Shown: in pieces, positions 45,227-54,669 of the stretch | Position numbering within the stretch: position 1 is the first letter of the stretch | Layout: each line of letters opens with the position of its first letter | From: Nitrospinae bacterium CG11_big_fil_rev_8_21_14_0_20_45_15 | Lineage (GTDB): Bacteria > Nitrospinota > Nitrospinia > Nitrospinales > VA-1 | Length of the DNA stretch: 64,000 nt | Assembly: GCA_002787235.1 (NCBI GenBank) | Contig: PCWG01000015.1 | Coordinates: forward strand, 62,001-126,000 | Direction: 5' to 3' | Notes under the pieces: generated by a model | The model's database searches: none | Told to the model about the DNA's origin: nothing | What the model saw: only the letters and a program-made list of their open reading frames with translations | Made by a program: the position numbers and the translations under genes

Positions 45227-45996
45227 GCCCTGACAATTTAAAAGAAATTTTACAGGGCATTCAAGCTGGAAAAATTTCCCCAGATGAGGCCTTGGAAAAA
45301 CTCAAAACTCTGCCTTTCGAAAATTTGGGATTTGCACACCTGGATCACCATCGCCAATTACGCACGGGAATTCCCGAGGTTATTTATTGCGAGGGCAAAA
45401 GCAAAGAGCAGTTGCACACAATCATTCATAAAATGAGTCAAGCCGGTGCTACGGTTCTTGGCACAAGACTTTCACCTGAAAGTTATCAAGCAATTTCCGA
45501 TTCTCTTCCTGAAAACGCTGTTTACGATGATTTATCCCGCACACTCGTTATCAATAAAAATCCTGAAAGCTCCTATCAGGGGAAGATATGTATATTGACG
45601 GCCGGGACTTCAGATATTGGAGTTGCGGAGGAAGCCGCAATCACAGCAGAAATTTATGGCAGTCGGGTCCAACGCATTTTCGATGTCGGAGTCGCTGGTA
45701 TCCATAGATTATTCAACCATATTGACGAAATTCGCACGGCACGTGTGTTGATTGTCGCAGCGGGTATGGATGGTGCACTTGCAAGTGTTGTGGGTGGGCT
45801 GGTGAGTTGTCCCGTTATTGCCCTGCCTACGAGCGTGGGTTACGGCACTTCCTTTGGGGGGCTTTCTGCATTGCTCGCAATGCTCAATTCATGCGCGCCC
45901 GGTATTGGTGTTGTCAATATAGACAATGGATTTGGAGCGGCTTGTCTGGCTCATCGAATCAACATTGCAGATCCAATTACAAAAAGCCAGAAATGA
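45223..45996 (+). CDS. larB: nickel-pincer cofactor synthase LarB
   Basis: LarB (257 aa) carboxylates and hydrolyses nicotinic acid adenine dinucleotide, the first step of the nickel-pincer nucleotide of lactate racemase. The PurE-like C-terminal half has TAGTSDIGVAEEAA, FDVGVAGIHRLF and the late NIDNGFGAA. LarC and LarE, needed to finish the cofactor, are not in the window; many genomes carry larB apart from them. It is coupled to gpsA by a 4-nt overlap. Confidence 0.92.
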   Translation: MSPDNLKEILQGIQAGKISPDEALEKLKTLPFENLGFAHLDHHRQLRTGIPEVIYCEGKSKEQLHTIIHKMSQAGATVLGTRLSPESYQAISDSLPENAVYDDLSRTLVINKNPESSYQGKICILTAGTSDIGVAEEAAITAEIYGSRVQRIFDVGVAGIHRLFNHIDEIRTARVLIVAAGMDGALASVVGGLVSCPVIALPTSVGYGTSFGGLSALLAMLNSCAPGIGVVNIDNGFGAACLAHRINIADPITKSQK

Positions 45997-46081
45997 CCCT
46001 GCAAAAAAATTCAGCATTCGGTCCATGAAAGACCAACGATCGGGCCTGTTAATGCACCCGCCTGTATTTTAAAATAAAAAA

Positions 46082-46118
46082 CTCGCTCTCTCGTAATTTA
46101 AAGCTACAAGAGAGCGAG
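46082..46118 (-). terminator. rho-independent terminator (minus strand)
   Basis: CTCGCTCTCT (46082-46091) and AGAGAGCGAG (46109-46118) form a perfect 10-bp stem, with a GTA/TAC extension inside. On the minus strand it is followed by a run of T (46070-46081 read in reverse). It sits 126 nt after the small secreted peptide gene and is the clearest U-tract terminator in the window. Confidence 0.7.
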
Positions 46119-46243
46119 AAATAGAAATACCCTATATTTTTTTAGAACATCTGACAGACATTCCGGAATCGCATATCTCGTCGTATCAGATTGATGGTTT
46201 GCCTTGTAACCTACCCTGCCGCCACCCTTATTAAAACTTACCC

Positions 46244-46498
46244 TTATTTGTCGCTATCTTTTCCTTTGTCGTCGTCTTTATCTTTATCTTTTCCGCCATC
46301 TGCATCTTTATCTTTGTGCTTGTCACCATCTTTATCTTTTCCATCATCCCCATGCCCATCATCATGTTTGTCCTTATTTGCAAAAGCAGGACTTGTCAAA
46401 ACGGGATGATCTAAAATAATTCCGGCTCCCATTTGAGCAAATATGAACAAAAAGGCGAAGCTCACAGCGACCAGCGATTGTTTAAAATTGCGTTTCAT
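46244..46498 (-). CDS. small secreted Lys/Asp/Gly/His-rich peptide
   Basis: An 84-aa protein: a signal peptide (about 1-40, ending SPAFA) and a 43-residue mature part made almost only of Asp, Lys, Gly and His, with repeated KDKD and DGxDK units. It should be disordered and highly charged and may bind Ca2+ or other metals; DxDGD-like spacing recalls calcium-binding loops, but this is inference. It is transcribed alone and has a strong terminator. A plus-strand frame covering the same bases is a shadow of this repeat. Family unknown. Confidence 0.7.
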   Translation of the reverse strand: MKRNFKQSLVAVSFAFLFIFAQMGAGIILDHPVLTSPAFANKDKHDDGHGDDGKDKDGDKHKDKDADGGKDKDKDDDKGKDSDK

Positions 46499-46771
46499 TC
46501 GATTTAATTCTCCAATAGTATTTTTTTAAACACGACCACCAACAAGCCTGAACGGAAATGCGATCCAATTATGAAATTAAGAGTTTCCTAATCAAAAAGC
46601 AAGAGAAAAGAATAGCTCAATATGATCTATTTTAGGTTCAATTAATAGGGTTTTGACTTAAAATTTGGATATAAAAAGTCGGTTAATATTTGTGCTAAGA
46701 TAAGCCCTAATTGAGATATTATCGTTCCGTTGAAAATATGTCTCGACGTTAACAACTTTGAATCTAATCTC

Positions 46772-47161
46772 ATGTCCACTATAAAAAGCAATAAACTTCA
46801 ACCCGGGATGATTCTTGCCTCCGATGTGGTTGCATTTAATGGTAGAACATTGATTTCCCGTGGAGTCATTATTCAGGAAAAACATTTGAGTATATTAAAA
46901 AAATGGGGCATCGCCGAATTGGATATCTATGATTCTGACGAAACGGATACTAAAAAATCCATCAACATTGAAAATGAAAGGGAACTGTTTTCTATCCCCG
47001 AATATGTTCCTGACACAATACTTTCAAGTACCGTAGAAAAATGTAGTCAGTCATTTAAATTGAATAATCTTAGTGATCCCTTGACAAGAGAGTTTTTTCG
47101 ATTAGCGGTGGGATACTCTCTTAAAAATCATCCGGATGTGAAACCATTCGATGTCGTTTGA
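46772..47161 (+). CDS. small signalling-domain protein upstream of HDOD
   Basis: 129 aa from ATG 46772; the frame is open to a TTG at 46730 but that adds no conserved sequence. Residues 8-60 match the short domain often found N-terminal to HD-GYP or HDOD modules: LQPGMILASDVV, GRTLISRGVIIQEKHL, LKKWGI. The rest is not recognised. It overlaps the HDOD gene by 11 nt and is first in a three-gene signalling operon with the HDOD protein and a hybrid kinase. Confidence 0.75.
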   Translation: MSTIKSNKLQPGMILASDVVAFNGRTLISRGVIIQEKHLSILKKWGIAELDIYDSDETDTKKSINIENERELFSIPEYVPDTILSSTVEKCSQSFKLNNLSDPLTREFFRLAVGYSLKNHPDVKPFDVV

Positions 47162-47996
47162 CCTAAAAGAATTAATCAACGACGAAAGTCGTTTTTTTAC
47201 TCTCCCAGAATTGGCGATGAAAATCAATGCAATCGTCAACGATCCTGAAGGAACGTTCGAAGATCTGGCAGAAGTAATCAGCAGTGATGTGGGGTTATCG
47301 GTCCACCTTCTTAAAATTGTCAACAGTGGACTGTATAATTTCCACGAACCGATCGAAACCATTACTCACGCAATCTCAATCGTTGGGATGTCGCAATTAC
47401 GCGATTTGGCTTTAGGCTCTATTATCATCAATAAATTTAAAGGATTGCCTGAGGAAAGCATCTCCATGAAATCTTTTTGGGAGCACAGCATTGCGACGGG
47501 TATCGCTTCTCAAACATTGGCTATATACAAGCAGGAAATTAATCCAGAACGTTTCTATATGGCGGGTTTACTGCATGAAATCGGTCGCATTGTACTGTGC
47601 TTCAAATTTCATACCGAGATTGAAAAAATAATACAACGATGTGCCAGTGAAACAAAATCTACTCACAATATCGAAAGAGAGATTCTGGGGTTCGATCACT
47701 GCCTCGTAGGTGAAGCTCTTCTTGAATCGTGGAAACTTCCAAAATCCCAGCAGGAGGTCGTTCTTTATCACCACGCCCCTCTGGAATCAAAAGAGTATAG
47801 GGTGGAAGCAAGCATTGTACATTTTGGAGATATTTTTGCGCATATACTTTGCCTGGGCAATAGCGGGGAGCACTATACCCCTCCGATTTCAATTCATGCA
47901 TGGAACAAATTGGGCATTCCCATTGCGATGATACCCACCATACTTGGCAGAGTGGAGGAACGATACAATGACCTTATTTCCAACTACTTCTATTAA
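47151..47996 (+). CDS. HDOD domain signalling protein
   Basis: A 281-aa HDOD protein with LSVHLLKIVNSGLYNF, ITHAISIVGMSQLRDLALG, FWEHSIATGIASQ and FYMAGLLHEIGRI. It is clearly a relative of the HDOD protein at 14734, over the whole length, and the pair probably stems from duplication. HDOD domains lack the full HD metal site and act as signal scaffolds. It sits between the small LxPGM-type protein (11-nt overlap) and the hybrid kinase (6-nt gap), so the three likely form one pathway. Confidence 0.92.
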   Translation: MSFDLKELINDESRFFTLPELAMKINAIVNDPEGTFEDLAEVISSDVGLSVHLLKIVNSGLYNFHEPIETITHAISIVGMSQLRDLALGSIIINKFKGLPEESISMKSFWEHSIATGIASQTLAIYKQEINPERFYMAGLLHEIGRIVLCFKFHTEIEKIIQRCASETKSTHNIEREILGFDHCLVGEALLESWKLPKSQQEVVLYHHAPLESKEYRVEASIVHFGDIFAHILCLGNSGEHYTPPISIHAWNKLGIPIAMIPTILGRVEERYNDLISNYFY

Positions 47997-48002
47997 ATTA
48001 TA

Positions 48003-49757
48003 ATGAAACAGACCGAAGATGATTCCGGGAAAAAATCTCGACTGGAACACTTGGAAGAAACCTGCAAATCCCAGTTTTTTGCACTCGATCTCGCCGCATC
48101 TCTGGGAGCCTTTCACGGGGATTCCAACGAGAATAGAAACCCTGAACTCATTTTAGAAAAAACCTTTCAATTTCTTGTAAAAATCTTGCCTTTTGAAATG
48201 GCTGGTTTTTATATTGTTCGAGAAGAGGATTACGACTTCATTCTGAAATATGCTTTTCCAGAAAATAAACACCTTGAATTGGACGATGAAGTCCAAAAAT
48301 CTATTGATAGCGGAAAATTTGCATGGGCTCTGAATCAAAACCAAGCCGTTGTTTCAAAATCTTCTTTGAATGATCGCTCACTGGTTTTGCATGTTTTGGC
48401 AACCCAAACCCGGATCATTGGTATGTTTACGGGCTTGCTCACCACTAAGGACTTGCCTTCGTTCAAACAAAAGTTGAAGTTGATTTCTATCGTCATTCAA
48501 TATGCGGCTAACTCTCTTGAAAGTGCAGAGCTGTTTAATCTGTTAAAGGAGAGTCGGGATAACCTGCAAATTGAAGTCGATTTAAAAACGGCTGAACTGA
48601 TTGAGCAAAGGAACAAGGCTCAGCAAGCCAATCAGGAGAAATCCAATTTCCTGGCGAAAATGAGCCACGAACTCCGCACGCCTATGAACGCAATACTTGG
48701 CTTTTCTCAACTTTTGACAATGGATATCAACAACACTTTGACTGAAATCCAGAAAAAAAATATCGGGATGATATCTACTGCGGGAGAACACCTTTTAAAA
48801 CTTATCAATCAAGTGCTGGATTTATCAAAAGTCGAATCTGGGAAACTCGACCTGACTATACAAACAATTGATATCAATCCACTGTTGGAAAATGTCCTTT
48901 CCATCTCAAAATCATTGTTAAAAACAAACAATATCTCTCTTGAGTACCATAGAGTTTCTAATGACCGTTGTTTTATTAACGCCGATCCTCTCCGTATGAA
49001 TCAAATTCTATTGAATTTGATTTCCAATGCAATCAAATACAACAAACCCAATGGATCGGTGATTCTTTCTGTTGAAAATCTCGAAAATGGAAGGATTCGC
49101 TTTGGAATAAGAGATACGGGTCACGGCATCCCGGATAACAAAAAAGACAAAATATTCCAACCCTTTGAGCGTTTTGATGTCGATGCGGAAAAAATTGAAG
49201 GTACGGGCATAGGACTCACAATCACCAAACAACTTGTCGCATTGATGGGAGGACAGATCGATTTTGAAAGTGTTTATGAGCAAGGAAGCTTTTTTTACAT
49301 CGATTTCCCTGCTGTTGACTCAATCCAGGCTCCATTTGAAGTGAAAGCGACACCCCATTCCAATGAACTTCCCATTTCATCCAGTAACGACGAAGTCAAA
49401 ATTCTATACATAGAAGATATATCCGTCAACGTGGAGTTGGTCAAACAATTGCTAGAGGAACTGCCTCGCATCAAACTCTTATCGGCGTCCAACGCTTTGG
49501 ATGGTATTGAATTGGCAAAGAACGAACTCCCCAACCTGATACTGATGGACATTAATATGCCCGGAATGAATGGCCTCACTGCATTTCAAAAACTTCAAGA
49601 AATCAAAGAAACCGCGCAAATTCCAGTGATTGCATTGAGTGCCAATGCCATGAACGACGACATACAGGAAGCTCTGGATATGGGATTTAAAGACTATCTC
49701 ACCAAACCGATCAATGTTCCCAAGTTTTTGGGCACTATTAATTCCTTTTTAACCTGA
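48003..49757 (+). CDS. soluble hybrid sensor kinase (GAF-HisKA-HATPase-REC)
   Basis: A 584-aa cytoplasmic hybrid kinase without membrane helices. An N-terminal GAF-like sensor (about 20-195), a coiled coil, HisKA with MSHELRTPMNAILGF (phospho-His near 221), HATPase with the N and G1/G2 boxes (about 320-440; NLISNAIKYN, DTGHGIP, GTGIGLTI), and a C-terminal receiver (about 462-580; MDINMPGMNG with phospho-Asp, and LTKPIN). It is last of the HDOD operon. Its output may be the HDOD protein; no DNA-binding partner is adjacent. Confidence 0.93.
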   Translation: MKQTEDDSGKKSRLEHLEETCKSQFFALDLAASLGAFHGDSNENRNPELILEKTFQFLVKILPFEMAGFYIVREEDYDFILKYAFPENKHLELDDEVQKSIDSGKFAWALNQNQAVVSKSSLNDRSLVLHVLATQTRIIGMFTGLLTTKDLPSFKQKLKLISIVIQYAANSLESAELFNLLKESRDNLQIEVDLKTAELIEQRNKAQQANQEKSNFLAKMSHELRTPMNAILGFSQLLTMDINNTLTEIQKKNIGMISTAGEHLLKLINQVLDLSKVESGKLDLTIQTIDINPLLENVLSISKSLLKTNNISLEYHRVSNDRCFINADPLRMNQILLNLISNAIKYNKPNGSVILSVENLENGRIRFGIRDTGHGIPDNKKDKIFQPFERFDVDAEKIEGTGIGLTITKQLVALMGGQIDFESVYEQGSFFYIDFPAVDSIQAPFEVKATPHSNELPISSSNDEVKILYIEDISVNVELVKQLLEELPRIKLLSASNALDGIELAKNELPNLILMDINMPGMNGLTAFQKLQEIKETAQIPVIALSANAMNDDIQEALDMGFKDYLTKPINVPKFLGTINSFLT

Positions 49758-49990
49758 ATTTTCTATCTGAACACTTCGGCATTCAGACTGTTTATGCCAA
49801 AAAAGTTGGGATTCACGTTCGGGCATTCCCTCCTCTTTTAGCTCGATAGAATGACTCCATAAAATAACATTGTTCTTATTGCAGATTATTGATTCCATGC
49901 TAACATGCCCGCACGGTATATAAATGCCCTCCTGAATGATTCCTGAGAATTTCTTTAAAAATAAAACCCTTTCTAATACGAAATTAAAAT

Positions 49991-50563
49991 ATGAATCCTT
50001 GGCACGATGTGGAACTTGGCGACAAGATTCCTGATCTTTTTCCCGCTATTATCGAGGTCCCCAAAGGATCTAAAGTAAAATATGAGTTAGACAAAACAAC
50101 CGGATTGATCCGTGTGGACCGAATTCTATACAGCTCCGTACAGTATCCGGCAAATTACGGATTCATCCCACGTACTTATTGTGACGATAACGATCCGCTG
50201 GATGTACTGGTATTGGGTCAAGAACCGGTGTATCCATTATCAATCGTAATGGCAAGGCCGATTGGCGTGATGGAAATGATCGATGAAGGGGAGACCGATG
50301 ATAAAATCATCGCCGTCCACGCTCATGATCCAGAATACGCTCACTATGAAGCCATTGAGGAACTCCCTCCCCATCGCATGATAGAGATAAAACGGTTCTT
50401 TGAAGACTATAAGTCTCTGGAGAAAAAGGTTGTGATCGTCGAGAATTTTCTGGGGCGCAAGGAAGCGATAACGATCCTGCAGAATGCGATGGAACTCTAT
50501 CAGAAAAAAATGGAAAACAGTGAAACTACTTTGGATAATAGACTCCTCGATAGGATATTATGA
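49991..50563 (+). CDS. ppa: inorganic pyrophosphatase (family I)
   Basis: A 190-aa soluble pyrophosphatase that splits PPi to two phosphates and so drives biosynthesis. The signature [11 protein letters not shown] gives the three catalytic Asp; the N-terminal [14 protein letters not shown] and [12 protein letters not shown], and KRFFEDYK, are typical. Length is normal. It lies alone; upstream is a TATATA but no proper -35. Confidence 0.96.
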   Translation: MNPWHDVELGDKIPDLFPAIIEVPKGSKVKYELDKTTGLIRVDRILYSSVQYPANYGFIPRTYCDDNDPLDVLVLGQEPVYPLSIVMARPIGVMEMIDEGETDDKIIAVHAHDPEYAHYEAIEELPPHRMIEIKRFFEDYKSLEKKVVIVENFLGRKEAITILQNAMELYQKKMENSETTLDNRLLDRIL

Positions 50564-50663
50564 AATATAGTTTTATTTCTTCATCAATGATAAATCCTAT
50601 CGTCGTAAATTAGTTTTATACCCAACTACTATCACTACAAATATTTACGTTCTTTTTTTCTAA

Positions 50664-52307
50664 ATGAAAATGGCAAACTCTCAAAACAAATTTCTACTTA
50701 TTTGTAAACAGAATGCCTTTTTTTATTTCTTCCTATGTCTGATCCTGGCTAGCTTCGGAATCAGGATGCTTCAATTTGGAGATACCTATTCAGGGTACCA
50801 TTTAGTCCGGCAGATGGATAATCTTGCGTCGATAGAGGACTACTACTTTGAAGGCATCAATTTTCTAAAGAGAAAAGTTTTAGGGGGCGGTGGAGTCAAC
50901 GGGTATGCCCTGTTGGAGTTACCGGTGTATCAAACATTGGTTGTCTGGTTATCTCCTTCATACGAAGCCCTCCAACCCACAGCCAGATACCTCAATTTGG
51001 TATTTTCCCTATTGAGTGTCATTTTAGTTTTTAAAATATCAAACTCATGGTTTGGTCGTACAACAGCTTTATACTCATCTCTTTTTTTTGCGTTCGCCCC
51101 ACTGAATTTAAGTTATCAGAGAGCGTTCATGATGGATATTTCTACCGTGTGCTTTTGTTTATTTTCCACATGGTTTTTAATAAAAATTTTAGAAACGCCT
51201 GGTAGAATCTGGAACTATTTATTTTTTATTTTATTTGGGGCCGCTTGCGTCGTTACAAAACCATTGTATTTTCTTCCCGTGGTAATGCTTTTTCTCACCA
51301 ATTTTTTTCTCAATTCCAATCCACTAACATATTCAAATATCTTTGAATATGTAAAAAGTCACTTTCGACTGGTGGTTGCATTCTTTTTTATCACAGCTTC
51401 CTTAATTGGCTGGTTGCTTGTTGTAAAAACGGTGAATGGTGAAGGCCAGGGAATGATGGGATTCATACAGTGGGAATTTCTATTGTCTCCCAAATTCTAT
51501 TTTTTGATGGTTTTTCGATTTGTCACGCTGATTTTAAATCCTTTTACGACCCTCATGTTTATCATTGGGGTGGCTCTCATTTGGAAGCAAAGGAGAAAAA
51601 AGGATGAGGTCTCACTCATATTTACAATCCCTCTATACTATGCCTTATTTGGGCAGATAAATTTTCCGCATGAATACTACTCTCTGATAATGGTTCCCTA
51701 TTGCTCTATAATTGCCGGGCATGGAACACAATGGCTTGAAGAGCAATTAACGAGCCATGAATTGGTTAAATTCCAACAAGTTTGGAAAGGAATCATTTGC
51801 CTGGTTGTTTCTCTCACATCCATCATTATATTTTTGCTGAATTTTATTATAGGCTCACCCGGTTTGAATCAAACAACTCTCCAGATTGAGAGAGAAATGG
51901 CAACGGTCCTTACCCCAAGAACGAATTCCTATGTATTTATGAACAAAACAGGATTTCCAATCACAGACTTTTTAAAGCACAATCGGGCTTTGTTTGTACT
52001 TGCCAAGGTCAAACCTTTGACCGAAATAGAAGTCCGCGATAGAGGTACCCCCATAAGCTCTCAAGAAGTGTTGTTTGCCTTGAGACAATATGGCCAGGTT
52101 CAGATAACGGAAGATAAAGTTCCAGATTTCGACTCGGCAGAATTGCAAAAAATGTTTCGTGGAAATTTACACTACACACTATTTTACAAGTACAATTCAT
52201 CTCAAAGGTCTGCCATAAAAACGCAAATGAGTAACCACACGCTTACCTATAGTTCTGCTGATTGGCTGGTCTTTGAATTGAAAGATCATTTACCATTGAA
52301 CAAATAA
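50664..52307 (+). CDS. polytopic membrane glycosyltransferase (GT39/ArnT-like)
   Basis: A 547-aa membrane protein with about 10-11 helices, an early periplasmic loop with Asp residues, and a C-terminal extracellular part from about 410. The pattern fits the GT39/GT83 (PMT/ArnT-like) family, which uses polyprenyl-phosphate sugars. The DNA is clearly AT-richer than its surroundings. It is followed by a radical SAM protein and an ArnC-like GT2, which would make the lipid-phosphate donor; together they look like a small glycosylation cassette. The acceptor is unknown. Confidence 0.8.
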   Translation: MKMANSQNKFLLICKQNAFFYFFLCLILASFGIRMLQFGDTYSGYHLVRQMDNLASIEDYYFEGINFLKRKVLGGGGVNGYALLELPVYQTLVVWLSPSYEALQPTARYLNLVFSLLSVILVFKISNSWFGRTTALYSSLFFAFAPLNLSYQRAFMMDISTVCFCLFSTWFLIKILETPGRIWNYLFFILFGAACVVTKPLYFLPVVMLFLTNFFLNSNPLTYSNIFEYVKSHFRLVVAFFFITASLIGWLLVVKTVNGEGQGMMGFIQWEFLLSPKFYFLMVFRFVTLILNPFTTLMFIIGVALIWKQRRKKDEVSLIFTIPLYYALFGQINFPHEYYSLIMVPYCSIIAGHGTQWLEEQLTSHELVKFQQVWKGIICLVVSLTSIIIFLLNFIIGSPGLNQTTLQIEREMATVLTPRTNSYVFMNKTGFPITDFLKHNRALFVLAKVKPLTEIEVRDRGTPISSQEVLFALRQYGQVQITEDKVPDFDSAELQKMFRGNLHYTLFYKYNSSQRSAIKTQMSNHTLTYSSADWLVFELKDHLPLNK

Positions 52308-52377
52308 CATGCGTGATATAATCGTGAAGAGATATATTAATTTATTATGTATTTAAAATACCAAGAGACCTGTCCCA

Positions 52378-53442
52378 ATGACACCTTTAGAAAATAAAAA
52401 TAAATACACTTTATTGAAATTGAGAATTGTCCTTTCAATATTATTGAAAGGAAAAATATCGTTTAAGAAAGTATATAATTTTGCTTACGCTTGGCTTGCA
52501 CATAAAATGAAACTCAAGCGAACCGCACCGTTTCCTTTTATGATAAATTTTGAATTATGGAACGAGTGCAATGCTCAATGTACTTTTTGCAGGACCTCAG
52601 ATGGAGTCATTTATAATCAGAATCCAAATGAGTCGTCAGGTTCAAGTATACCCAAAGGTCAGATGCCACTTGAATTGTTTGAAGATGTGATTGAACAGGT
52701 CAAGGATCATATCCTGATCGCGGTGTTGTATGTGAATGGCGAGCCTCTCATGTACAAAAATCTGATCCCTGCGGTAAAATACGCATCCGAACGAAAGATA
52801 GCTACAATCATTGCCAGCAATGGTGAATTGCTTTTTGAAAAGAAGATTAATGAATTATTAGATGCCGGATTGGACTGTATCAAAATCGCTATCAGTGGAT
52901 TCAATCAGGATACTTACACGGTTCAACATAGAAATGGAAATATTGAAACCGTCAAAAAAAATCTAAGAGATCTTGCGCGCTTGAAAAAGGAAAAAAATTC
53001 TTCAATCGTTATCATGCTCGACTACATCCTTTACGATTATAACGAACACGAAAGAGATCTGGCACAACAATTGAGCAATGAATTAGGATTCATTTTCAGT
53101 TGCCGCAGGGGAAATCTTTCCTATCTGGAAGAAGAACGTCCCGATATCTTATCCACTGAAACCGTTTCTCCCAGTCCCGAGTTCCCCATCCAAGATCTTT
53201 GCGAATGGCCTTGGAAAGTCATGACAATTGATTGGAACGGAGATATGTTTCCTTGCTGTGATTACACCGTTTGGAACGATGTTGAACCCTACGACACGAT
53301 AAAGGTAGGACAAACCCGCATTGCTGAGGTTTGGAATGGACTTACGGCCCGAAAAAATCGCGAAACGCACTTGAATGAAGGGCGTGGAGGAATTGATATT
53401 TGTTCTAAATGCCCGAGAGTCGGAACAGCTTTCAAATATTAA
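52378..53442 (+). CDS. radical SAM protein with SPASM-type C-terminus
   Basis: A 354-aa radical SAM enzyme. The [4Fe-4S] motif is in FELWNECNAQCTFCRT (CxxxCxxC). The C-terminal SPASM-like domain (about 280-350) has the cysteine pattern CEWPW, MFPCCDY and CSKCPRVG for further clusters. SPASM proteins modify peptides or carbohydrates; the substrate here is unknown. Placed between a GT39-like and an ArnC-like transferase, it may modify the sugar or lipid they handle. The N-terminal 40 residues are basic and hydrophobic. Confidence 0.87.
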   Translation: MTPLENKNKYTLLKLRIVLSILLKGKISFKKVYNFAYAWLAHKMKLKRTAPFPFMINFELWNECNAQCTFCRTSDGVIYNQNPNESSGSSIPKGQMPLELFEDVIEQVKDHILIAVLYVNGEPLMYKNLIPAVKYASERKIATIIASNGELLFEKKINELLDAGLDCIKIAISGFNQDTYTVQHRNGNIETVKKNLRDLARLKKEKNSSIVIMLDYILYDYNEHERDLAQQLSNELGFIFSCRRGNLSYLEEERPDILSTETVSPSPEFPIQDLCEWPWKVMTIDWNGDMFPCCDYTVWNDVEPYDTIKVGQTRIAEVWNGLTARKNRETHLNEGRGGIDICSKCPRVGTAFKY

Positions 53443-53594
53443 CAGATCACAAACGGCTTTAGTGCCCACATTTTTTATTTTTAACAAACCCCAATCCCCT
53501 CTGAGTTTTAAAGGATGCTTTTTCAAATCCAAATAAAAAAACAGAGGCTGTATAGTTTTATTTCCATGTTCACCATTTTTTTGATGGATAATCA

Positions 53595-54650
53595 ATGATC
53601 GTCAATATTGAGCCCAACGACACACAACCCACTGCGTCCCTTCCCCTTATTTCAGTAATCTTTTCTTTTAAGAATGAAGAAGAAAACATTCCCGAATTGA
53701 TTCGACGGACCAAAGATGTGTTGGAAGGACAGATTGAAGCTCAAATAGTTAGAGACTATGAGCTTATTTTTGTAAACGATGCATCCACTGACAGGTCTCT
53801 AGAGATGCTTCTAAATTTTTCGCTGACCAACAATCGAATAAAAATAATTAACATGTCACGAAATTTTGGGGTCTTTCCATGCACCTTCGCTGGACTGAGA
53901 TTTTCCAAAGGTGATCTCGTAGTGTATATGGATGCAGACCTTCAGGATCCCCCAGAAATCATACCTAAACTACTTGAAAAATGGAAAAGTGATAAAGACA
54001 TCGATGTGGTACACACGATAAGAACTGATCGCGCTGGAGAATCTCGTTTCAAGCTGTGGATAACGAAAATGGGTTATCTGCTATTGAATAAAATTTCAAA
54101 CATTGAGTTACCGGTAGAAGCTGGAGATTTTAAATTACTCTCACGTCGCGTGGTCGATCATTTGCTTCAGTTCAAAGAGAAATTACCCTATACAAAAGGA
54201 CTCGTATGCTGGGTGGGTTATAAGCAGGAGAAAGTTTTTTATAGTAGAGAGCGGCGTTTTGCAGGAGAGACAAAATTCCCGACACTCGGATTGGGAGCCA
54301 TTGCCAATTTCACAAACTCAGCACTCATATCCTTTTCCTCTGCACCTCTTCAAATAGCTTCTCTAGTGGGGATTTCAGGTTGCCTTGTGAGCGGCTTAAT
54401 GATTTTTCATGTTCTGTTTGAAAAATTTTCGGGCCATAGTATTCCTGGCTGGACAGCAATAATGACCGCTATTCTATTTTTGGGAAGTGTCCAGCTACTG
54501 ACCATCGGCATTCTGGGAGTGTACATTCATTCAATTTTTATTGAAGTGAAAGAGCGTCCCAATTACATCATTGAAAGTATTCATGGGTTTGATAAACCTT
54601 TGTCAATGGATGCAATGTTAAAAAACAAAAACCCACATGAGCAGACCTGA
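53595..54650 (+). CDS. polyprenyl-phosphate GT2 (ArnC/DPM1-like)
   Basis: A 351-aa GT-A glycosyltransferase with ISVIFSFKNEEENIPEL, FVNDASTDRS and MDADLQDPPEI (DxD-type site), and two C-terminal membrane helices (about 245-270 and 280-305). This is the architecture of ArnC/GtrB-like enzymes that load a sugar onto undecaprenyl phosphate. The GT39-like protein at 50664 could use its product. It is the last of the AT-rich three-gene cassette and converges on the epimerase gene 19 nt on. Confidence 0.93.
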   Translation: MIVNIEPNDTQPTASLPLISVIFSFKNEEENIPELIRRTKDVLEGQIEAQIVRDYELIFVNDASTDRSLEMLLNFSLTNNRIKIINMSRNFGVFPCTFAGLRFSKGDLVVYMDADLQDPPEIIPKLLEKWKSDKDIDVVHTIRTDRAGESRFKLWITKMGYLLLNKISNIELPVEAGDFKLLSRRVVDHLLQFKEKLPYTKGLVCWVGYKQEKVFYSRERRFAGETKFPTLGLGAIANFTNSALISFSSAPLQIASLVGISGCLVSGLMIFHVLFEKFSGHSIPGWTAIMTAILFLGSVQLLTIGILGVYIHSIFIEVKERPNYIIESIHGFDKPLSMDAMLKNKNPHEQT

Positions 54651-54669
54651 TAATATCTGTGAACTCAAA

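Noticed and set aside
46191-46409. Ser/Pro/Leu-rich plus-strand ORF
   Set aside because: It is the antisense reading of the Lys/Asp-rich repeat in the secreted peptide gene and has no ribosome site.
46653-46675. TTGACT...TATAAA promoter before the HDOD operon
   Set aside because: The spacer is only 11 bp, too short for sigma70.
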